Shown here in pieces: positions 56,700-64,000 of a stretch of DNA of 64,000 nucleotides. The position numbers and the translations under genes are program-made. The stretch is taken from positions 31,911,944-31,975,943 of the forward strand of contig JAJKFL010000330.1 in NCBI GenBank assembly GCA_021186555.1, given 5' to 3'. Each line of letters starts with the position of its first letter. The first letter of the stretch is position 1. Origin of the DNA: Reticulitermes speratus. Lineage: Eukaryota; Arthropoda; Insecta; Blattodea; Rhinotermitidae. Below the pieces are notes generated by a model, which was not told the origin of the DNA, did not search any database, and was given only the letters and a program-made list of their open reading frames with translations.

Positions 56700-58112
56700 G
56701 TAAGTCACTGTTAAGATTGTATGTTGGAGAACACTTGAGAAGTAATTTTTGCACGTGGTATCCATTGAACATAACCGTACGTACGAAGACGATAAAAGGT
56801 ATATCGTATTTTAATCTTTTACAGGTATTTAAATTTTGTCGACCCAAATGTCACAGAGCTTTCAAAAAGAAGAAAAATCCCAGAAAAGTTAAGTGGACGA
56901 AAGCGTTCCGAAAAACAGCAAGCAAAGAGCTTGCTGTTGATCCATCATTTGAGTTTGAGAAGCAACGACATATTCCTATAAAATATGACAGGGAAAAGTG
57001 GACAAAAACCGGTACGTAAGTGTGTGTTACGAATAGTTGGTGTTTTTTTTAGCACATTATTTGCAGCATGTCCCACATAAGTTGGGAGGTGTGTATGGGT
57101 ACTGTTATGAACTGTAGGAGCTGATTGAAGAATTTATTTTTGGTACGTTGTGCCATACAGTCATCTCTGACTGTTAAGGGAGTTTGTGTGTATATAAAGA
57201 TGCTTCAGGAGGAGGCTGCGAACCTTTAAGGGCACATTAATCAAGTGATCTTGAGTAAGCAGTCCTATTTGCAACTCCACAAGCTGGAAAGTTTAAGGAA
57301 TTATGGCCGTCTGAAAGTAAGATGAAGATGGGGGAGTAATGATTTATAATCAAAAATTGTAAAGTACCTTTAGTGTAGAATGGAAACGTTATTTAACAAT
57401 GAAACATGTTAAGAGAGTTATTAAAAGTGGCCACCTGTAAGTTGAACGTGCAGTGGCGCAAACCACTCGACTAATACACTATGCTCAGAAGTGCTTTTGC
57501 AGACAGACATTTTGAACAGTTTTTATAATACACTTCCTTGTTAATTATCATCTGTTCTATCACAGTGAAGTTACTGTAAAAATTGTCATTAAAAACCTTT
57601 ATTTTTGTTATGTTTTCATCATATGTCTGCACAACTGCAAGGGTGTGAATTGGAGCGATGTAAATAGGAAGTTTTGCTCAGATTTGTGTGATTAATATAC
57701 TCCTGATGTTTGGCAGGCACCTTCTATATCACTCTGTATTTGTATGTGTATTAAATTGGCTCTGATTTGTAACTGCCAGTTCTGTGTCGGGTATATGGGC
57801 ATATTGCTTTACCCTTCTTCAAGTTCTGTAGTAAGGTATGTAATTCATGAATTGCACATCACTGTCCTCTCACTAGTGGAAGCCATGAAACGTGTGGAGA
57901 CGATTCGCCAACGTCGACAAGGCCAGTATATGATGCAGCGATTACGTAAAGGCCGAGAACTGGAAACACAACGCGACATTAAGGAAGTCCAGAGAGACTT
58001 GGCATTGATCCGGTCCCCAGCAGCTGGTTTGAAGGAGCGAAGAGCAATGGAGGAGTCCATTGTTGAAGAAATTCATGAATCTGATGTAGAAATGGAAAGA
58101 GAAGCAGAATAA
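56619..58112 (+). CDS. RSL24D1: RSL24D1/RLP24, 60S ribosome biogenesis protein (three exons, complete)
   Basis: A paralogue of ribosomal protein eL24 that occupies the eL24 site on nucleolar pre-60S particles and is exchanged for eL24 in the cytoplasm after the AAA ATPase Drg1/SPATA5 acts. Coding parts are 56619-56699, 56825-57011 and 57877-58112, joined in phases 0 and 1 (donors AAA/GTAAGT and CCG/GTACGT), giving 167 residues against 163 in human. Residues 1-27 are [20 protein letters not shown] then FVRNDCK. The zinc site is C6, C9, C32, C36 (CYFC and CRPKC). The basic [18 protein letters not shown] and conserved [18 protein letters not shown] follow, then a charged helical tail from [20 protein letters not shown] to an acidic end ([14 protein letters not shown]). 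All key residues are intact. Confidence 0.97.
56825..57011 (+). CDS. RSL24D1: RSL24D1 exon 2
   Basis: Residues 28-90, second half of the zinc site and the basic eL24-like core. Acceptor TTTTACAG; donor phase 1. The intron that follows is 865 bp. Confidence 0.97.
57877..58112 (+). CDS. RSL24D1: RSL24D1 exon 3
   Basis: Residues 90-167 and the TAA stop (58110-58112). Acceptor CACTAG, phase 1; the junction codon gives V before EAMKRVETI. Confidence 0.96.
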
Positions 58113-58788
58113 AGTGGTTGATTTTAAACATCTATGAGATTTAAGGTTCCTGTGGACATTGCTGTCTTGTGGGGCACGATGCCATTTAGTCAGGTAGAAA
58201 TTTACAGACTTCTGGGGTCTCTTCTACACTAAAGATGGAGGCAGTACGTTTCTCCAAGATGGTGGTAAATTCCTACCAGATTGTGGCATCACATTCCAGA
58301 TGATGTTAATCTATTATACGTTCATTCATTTTGTTTGTCCTGTATGTCTAAGATGGGGAAACTTGCACGGATCACACGTACTCTCCCGTCACATTAACTC
58401 TTCCACTTATAAGTCACGTAACAGGTATTAGCTCTTCTCTTTCCCACATCACTGAAGCTGAAGATGTAACTTCATTTCAAATAATCTGGGTGTCACACCA
58501 AATGACACTGAAATGAAGCAAACTGTACTCAAACATTATCAAATTATGTACGACTTAGAAGTAGTGCCAACATAATAAAAAGTAAGCTAAAGTAATTTTA
58601 TCTTCCAAGTTCTGGAACATCTTAGTGTGGTCTCAATGGTAAACTTGGTGGATGTATGGCATTTTACTTCTGATTTTAGCGTAATGTCCGTTCTGATGTC
58701 GACAAATCAAATGTGTACGTACAAAAATTTTCATAGGGATGTTTTTGTATATTAAAAATTATAAACACTGCAGCGGTCTGTAACTTTG

Positions 58789-58794
58789 AATAAA
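58789..58794 (+). promoter_or_regulatory. Likely polyadenylation signal of RSL24D1
   Basis: AATAAA about 680 bp after the stop, followed within 30 bp by a T-rich stretch (ATTCATTTTGTAATTT). It is the most plausible site, but no transcript was seen. Confidence 0.5.
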
Positions 58795-58819
58795 CGGTTA
58801 TTTGTACAATTCATTTTGT

Positions 58820-59446
58820 AATTTCTGATAGTCTGTACCAACAGAGTTGTGAGTAAAGTGAAACAATCTACCTGTTTATATGCACCTTAGTTGTGATATC
58901 GCCAAAGCAGTTCGGGGCATGTTACGTTGTAACATGATCATTGAAGCTGACATATCTGCTTCTTTCTGTCCTTCATTGTCACCAACCGAACACAAATAGG
59001 ACAGTTTGACCTTGACCTATCACACTGGCCTGCATCCTACCTGCAATGCCAGGGATGTGTGGAGACTGTAAAAGGTAAAGTCATGAAGGAGGCACACGCC
59101 TTTTGTGACCACATTCTACAGCTGCATTTCCCTTACATCTCCCCAACTTCTAGGACCACAAGGCCGAGTCCCAAACTGTATGAGATACGTTTTGAACTGC
59201 CTGCTGCAAAAAAGGCATCTTCATCAACTTCTACTATTGTGATAAACCACAAGAAATTCTATTTACTGGTTTTTGTTGTCTTCAACACTCAGAACTAGAA
59301 ATTGATACAGAATGATTGCAGTGCTTTATTTTTTAATTGTATGGATTTATAAGTAAGGTCTATGTATTATGATTTCATTGTTATGTCCATCCTCTGCTAT
59401 TCAGGTATCGTTCCGTGAAGTACAGAGCCATGTACAGAAAGCAATA
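58820..59446. other. No gene seen
   Basis: Unique sequence. A 79-codon frame at 59059 has no recognisable domain or splice context. Confidence 0.4.
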
Positions 59447-59618
59447 CAGTAGAACCCTGTTAAGAAGTCTTTCAAGGGACCAGAGGTTTAGGGACTCCTT
59501 AAGCAGAAGACTTATAAGAGGAAGCTTATTAAAAGCAATAGGATTTTGGGACTTTAAAAATCAGACTTCTTACAGGGGAAAACTTCTTATGCGGGGACTT
59601 CTTATCCGAGTTCTACTG
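59447..59618. mobile_element. 172-bp MITE with TA duplication
   Basis: Ends CAGTAGAACCCTGTTAAGAA and, complemented, CAGTAGAACTCGGATAAGAA; TA at 59445-59446 and 59619-59620. Relative of 35520-35678. Confidence 0.92.
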
Positions 59619-59789
59619 TATTTTCTTTATTTCTTGACTGGGAAGAACATAACACTGCATGAGGCTATGAACAAAACAGTTACTAGCTTCAAAGTGCCAG
59701 ATGGATATTAATTTTGTTCCTTTTGATTGCAAGACATGATGATGGTATTGAAAAGAAGTCTTGAAGAGGATGACACAAGAACTGAGTTT

Positions 59790-60080
59790 TTGACACCGAT
59801 CCCAACACTTCACGTATCTGGTGACAAGGCAGGCATTACTGATCAGACTACCCACAATGGGTTCAATTCCTGTCAGGGGCAAGAGATTTTTCACTTCTCC
59901 AAAATATCCACCATGCTCTGGGGCCCACCCACCTTCCTCTTTAGTGGGTGCCCAGGGTAAATAAGTGGGAGCATGAAGCTGACCACTCACCTCCATCTAA
60001 TGCCAAGATTAAGAATGAATGGAGCTACACTTCTACTCTCCCCCCACACCTTCATGGTGTGGATGAGGACAGGTGTGCTT
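59790..60080 (+). mobile_element. tRNA-type SINE, second family, plus-strand copy
   Basis: Box B region ATGGGTTCAATTCCTGTCAG; body CCACTCACCTCCATCTAATG, TTAAGAATGAATGGAGCTAC and CCTTCATGGTGTGGATGAGG, ending GTGCTTTAC, which again resembles the CTTTACC end of other copies. Confidence 0.75.
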
Positions 60081-63000
60081 TACTCTACTTACTACCCACA
60101 ATGGACTGAGAGTAATCACGTGTGTTTTTGACATGCACCTGTAATCGACACGTGTACAGGGTGTCTGGGTGGGGCATGACAAAGTGAGATGTCCCAACAT
60201 TATAAAAATTCTACCCCACATAGTTTTCATCATATTGCTCCATGAAATAATGCACATTTTGTTGGGCGACAATAACTGTTTGTCACTTTCTTCAAGGGCT
60301 ATTCAGTTATTTTACAGTTATGCAGTGATACTTCCTACAAAGCAGATAAACTGTTTATATCTCAAGACTCGACTGATCAGTCATTTGCCTCGACAGACTG
60401 AGAAAAACCACAACATACGGTATCTCAGTCAGAATGGCTGGTATGTTGGCTGAGACACATCGAACCTGATGACATTTAAGTGTGCCTTCACTATTTGTAC
60501 CCAACCTTACAAACCCCTTCCCTTCACCATGACTGCTATAACTGAAATTAAGCAAAGAAATACATTAGTTTTCACTTCCACAAAACATGAACATGTGTCA
60601 ACAGAGTTGGTCTTTATTTAATTGTTGCAGCACTGTACATTCTTGGTGTGTTGTGTGTATATATATATATATATGCAATTATATAATAACCTTAACACAA
60701 AGAAGAAGGAGGGAGAGGAAAGACAAAGCACTACCAGCTTGAAGGTAGACTAAGCAACATTAGGAATATGGAAGATTGATTTAAGTTAGCGTGAGAAGGA
60801 GCCTGACTACGGACAACTAGAGAAAACCACAGAGCACGATGAGGAGCAGTCTTTGTACACAGATCAGAACACCATTAAACTAGAATCATGTAACTTATAT
60901 TGCCATTGCCATAACAATCTCTGAGACAGAACCCAACTACGAATGGGTCTCGCCTATAAAAAAATAAATTTCCATACTGAACACAAAGGTTTCATTTCAT
61001 TGGACAGCCCTCATTAAAAACACACAACAAACAAGACGGGAACCAACTGTGAATGCCACGCAGTTTACTTCATTCACAGAAAAAAAAAAAACAATGAAGG
61101 CATCAGCAGCAGCTTAAGTTTCATTGGGCACAACTTTGTTCCATAACTCAGTATTGCAGTCACCTATATAACACGAACAGTAACGTACATGCCCCAGTAC
61201 GGTTAAGCCCCGACACATTAGTCCTCTGCCAATGAATATAAAACTGCCAAAAGTTGAGCTCAATGGACCAATACACCTGCCGCTAAGTAGGGGCACTTGA
61301 CATTTGGAAAGACAAAAAATTGTACCTAATGATTCAGATGATTTTACGTAATTCATATTTTTTCAAACATTGTATTGTCCTCATAAAGTGGCGTGTGTAT
61401 GCATGTGTGATTATTACAGGATATTGTGTACAATTCTTCAACAACAAGAATACAGAATGATTGCAAAATTCGGCATCAAGTTGTCATTTTGTATACAGAA
61501 CACGGTCAGCGCTGCTGTACCTCTACAGTACTTCAAACCTACTGCACTGTTTTGATGCCACAAATGACCAACATTACTCTACATCAACGAGGAAGAGTTA
61601 GATATGCAGAATAATTTTATGTACCCATTCCATAATGCAATATCTAACATCTGCCTGGGTCATACAATTATATACCACAAATATCAACAAAGTATAGGAA
61701 GTGTACCATAATATACATGGTATAACAATTTTTTTTTCAGTACTATGTTGAATGTTTACACTAGATGTGACGAAATGCCTCTCCTTACTGACTCTGTCTA
61801 CATAACATTGATAATGTATAAAAATACAAGTACTGAAAAAGAAACAGAGTCCATTTTTTCAAATGTAAAACTCATCCAAATATTTTTATAAATTATCAAA
61901 GTTACCTGACACTCAGTTTGCATGTGATACTGTTGCCAAAGATTCAGGAACAATAATTACAAATAAAAGAACCGCATGCTCTGCTCCTCCATTCCACAAA
62001 AGTTTCAAATTTCACTCACTAAAATCAATGACAAAATTTACAAAACAAATGGATATGCTGAACATTTGACTTCTTCTGTTTTGCTTGTCTTATAATGTAA
62101 AGTAGTATTCTAATTATTTACAAATTTACACTATATACTGATAATTTACATCAAATATAACTTGTTTTAAAAATACTGTAAAACATTTAAATAAAAATCT
62201 TTCATAGTGACATATGTGGGTAATAAATTATTAATTACAGCTCTGTGATGATTGACTGAGTGTTAAAATATTTCATGGAAACAAAGATCAATGAAAAGTG
62301 TCTATGGGAAACAGGACCATAGGAAATTCAATGAAATATCTTAGTCACATAATGATAATTAAGCATGACTTTGGCACCATTACCACATGACTATCACAAT
62401 CGTACGTCGGAATCTTTCAGCCATCTGCTCATTACTGTAATTAGTAAGCTAAGCCAAATCCCTGTCTTAAGGCCGAGTGATGCGGAAGGCCAACACATCA
62501 TCAGTTCAATGGAATTCATAATTCCAAACACAGGTAGCCTCCCATATAATACATAGGTAAATCTGCATACATTTACAGTAATATAACATGCTAAGAGATA
62601 TCAACAACATATATTACGAGTTCACTGGAGATGAGAAGACTAGACCTCACCGCACCTTAACAATCGCTACAAGTTATATACAACTACTCACAGCACATTG
62701 ATAGAGGTTAACTCATTGCCTGTACCTCTCAACTGATTGAAAGTACAGTCTGAGGGATTTTAAATTCAATTACAACAACCGTCAATTTTTCGTTAATCAA
62801 AAGCCAGTATTTTGATACTGTTACCTGACTGAATTCATCATGGTGTTTCAGCTGCATTTTCAATGGCACCAACATATTCATTGGTCAGACTCGAATGACA
62901 ATATTATCTTTTATTTCTGCTGCACTCTGAAGTTTCCTAACATTATACTCTTGCACACATGATGCAATAACATAATAGGTATTATAAATGTATTTTGTGT

Positions 63001-63737
63001 TGACTAGGCCCTTTCTAATATATTGGTTACAGAATTCTTCTGCCAGACATCTAATATTTATTCTGAATACCATACCTGAATGTTACAATTGTATATGCTC
63101 TTCCCTTTAAACAAGAGTAAAATTATATGGGGATTAATAACAGAATATAATAACATAATATCTCGTATCTTTTTAAAACAAGACATTGCACACTATTACA
63201 ATCCATTACATTTTCCTTTTTATGCTGAATGGGTGACTGCATTGTCGATGAAGAGGGCTACATCAGACTGGTTATGTTTTGGTGTTTCATGATCAATTTG
63301 AAAGTCATATGCTTACCATCCTTAACTATCTGTAGATCATCTATGTTCACAGGATTAACATGGTTTAATATGGAGTTTCGCAGACAAATCATTGAAGTAA
63401 TCCTTGTAATAACAGCAACTGTTAGAACAACAGTTGCTATGAAGCACATATGGAGGGAGCTGTGAAATCACCATTAAGGCATATATTGTGAAAAAAGAAA
63501 CTAAGTTCTTGAAGAATCCCACAAAGCAAAATTTAAATTACATACCAATGTCATATGGATTCATCACTCCTGCAACGCACAAGCAGGAATTCCAACACAC
63601 CTCTCTGCTCTGAATAAAATTTTCTAGCACATTGATTGCTGTCAAGTGTCAGTTAACTTTCAGTGACTACCTACCACCAGAATATGGAAGTTTTAATACT
63701 TGTAACACAATCAGCAATGCAATGCCAATACTTCCAC
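60081..63737 (-). other. Probable 3' UTR or downstream flank of the rabconnectin gene; no gene seen
   Basis: No domain-bearing frame on either strand. A TA run lies near 60660. Several minus-strand AATAAA sites exist (for example the complement of TTTATT at 60614 and 62911), so the 3' end of the neighbouring gene cannot be placed. Confidence 0.35.
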
Positions 63738-63938
63738 CTAGAACAAAGTCTGCACTGCTAAGTCCCGTTCTGGCAGTTGTCGCACTTTCATGGATCCATC
63801 AGCACCACAGGAAAACAACCTTGAAGCTGAGTCGACATGGAGTTGTGTCACACCCTGCCCAATATTCTTGAAGAAACTGGAACGGGCATGTTCCCCAGGA
63901 AACGAATACAGTGCGGTGTGAACAGAGAGGCCCCACAC
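63738..63938 (-). CDS. Rbcn-3A: Rabconnectin-3 alpha / DMXL, last coding exon
   Basis: The end of the large WD40-repeat protein that, with rabconnectin-3 beta, promotes assembly of the V-ATPase V1 sector on membranes (RAVE-like complex; Drosophila Rbcn-3A, vertebrate DMXL1/2). The exon starts after acceptor GACAG in phase 0: VWGLSVHTALYSFPGEHARS, then SFFKNIGQGVTQLHVDSASR, LFSCGADGSMKVRQLPERDL and AVQTLF before a TAG at 63738-63740. This corresponds to the last WD40 blade and tail of DMXL2 (human SEHAKQSIFRNIGAGVMQI and RLFSCGADGTLKTRVLP, from memory). Upstream exons lie beyond the window's right edge or have not been seen. Confidence 0.9.
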   Translation of the reverse strand: MWGLSVHTALYSFPGEHARSSFFKNIGQGVTQLHVDSASRLFSCGADGSMKVRQLPERDLAVQTLF

Positions 63939-64000
63939 CTGTCAACAACAGAACGACTTCCAATTGTCTACTAAAAAATATTTTTAGTTCAATCTTTTCA

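Noticed and set aside
59059-59298. 79-codon frame between RSL24D1 and a MITE
   Set aside because: No domain, no splice signals that fit, and codon use not distinct from the flanks.
1-64000. Endogenous virus or LTR element
   Set aside because: No gag, protease, integrase or envelope-like frame and no long direct terminal repeats were seen; reverse transcriptase sequences here belong to LINEs.

Overview
This window looks like a repeat-rich stretch of a large insect genome. The evidence is three spliced, conserved eukaryotic genes with long introns, tRNA-headed SINEs, several LINE families with the usual insect carboxy-terminal signatures, and many TA-flanked or 8-bp-duplicating DNA transposon remnants. 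The mix of SINEs, LINE ends and a mariner-like transposase is most like a cockroach or termite (Blattodea); that assignment is an inference from memory of such repeats, not a computed match.

Layout. Positions 1-37500 hold no host coding exon I can defend. They contain two long simple-sequence arrays (a GGT/AGT array at 1713-2410 and a 1.5-kb GGTAAA array at 5147-6670), six or more SINEs, 5'-truncated LINEs, TA-flanked MITEs, two hAT-type elements, a broken mariner-like transposon (27777-29450) and several palindromic insertions.

Positions 37520-51249, minus strand, carry COG1, a subunit of the conserved oligomeric Golgi tethering complex. I could follow 15 exons with exact splice phases (865 codons), including one GC-AG intron. 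The last, short exon expected from the family was not found. Its introns hold a LINE copy with a 10-bp target duplication, a 174-bp MITE, foldback repeats and LINE fragments. Positions 52480-54421, upstream of COG1, are a LINE split by a 238-bp palindromic insertion. Positions 56619-58112, plus strand, are a complete three-exon RSL24D1/RLP24 gene (60S ribosome assembly). At 63738-63938, minus strand, is the last exon of the rabconnectin-3 alpha/DMXL gene (V-ATPase assembly). The three genes have unrelated housekeeping roles; nothing suggests they work together.

The most interesting signal is a set of small palindromic insertions (3124-3856, 28539-28895, 30800-31120, 53590-53827) flanked by 9-15 bp target duplications. 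Two of them, and a related site at 10829-10876, carry motifs with the conserved core of a hammerhead ribozyme: CTGAAGA, a perfect stem II, GAAAC, a self-complementary short stem III and a cleavable GUA. This fits non-autonomous, Penelope-like or retrozyme-like retroelements. A second striking signal is that the 1.5-kb hexanucleotide array sits exactly at the tail of a SINE, whose other copies end in a single unit of the same hexamer.
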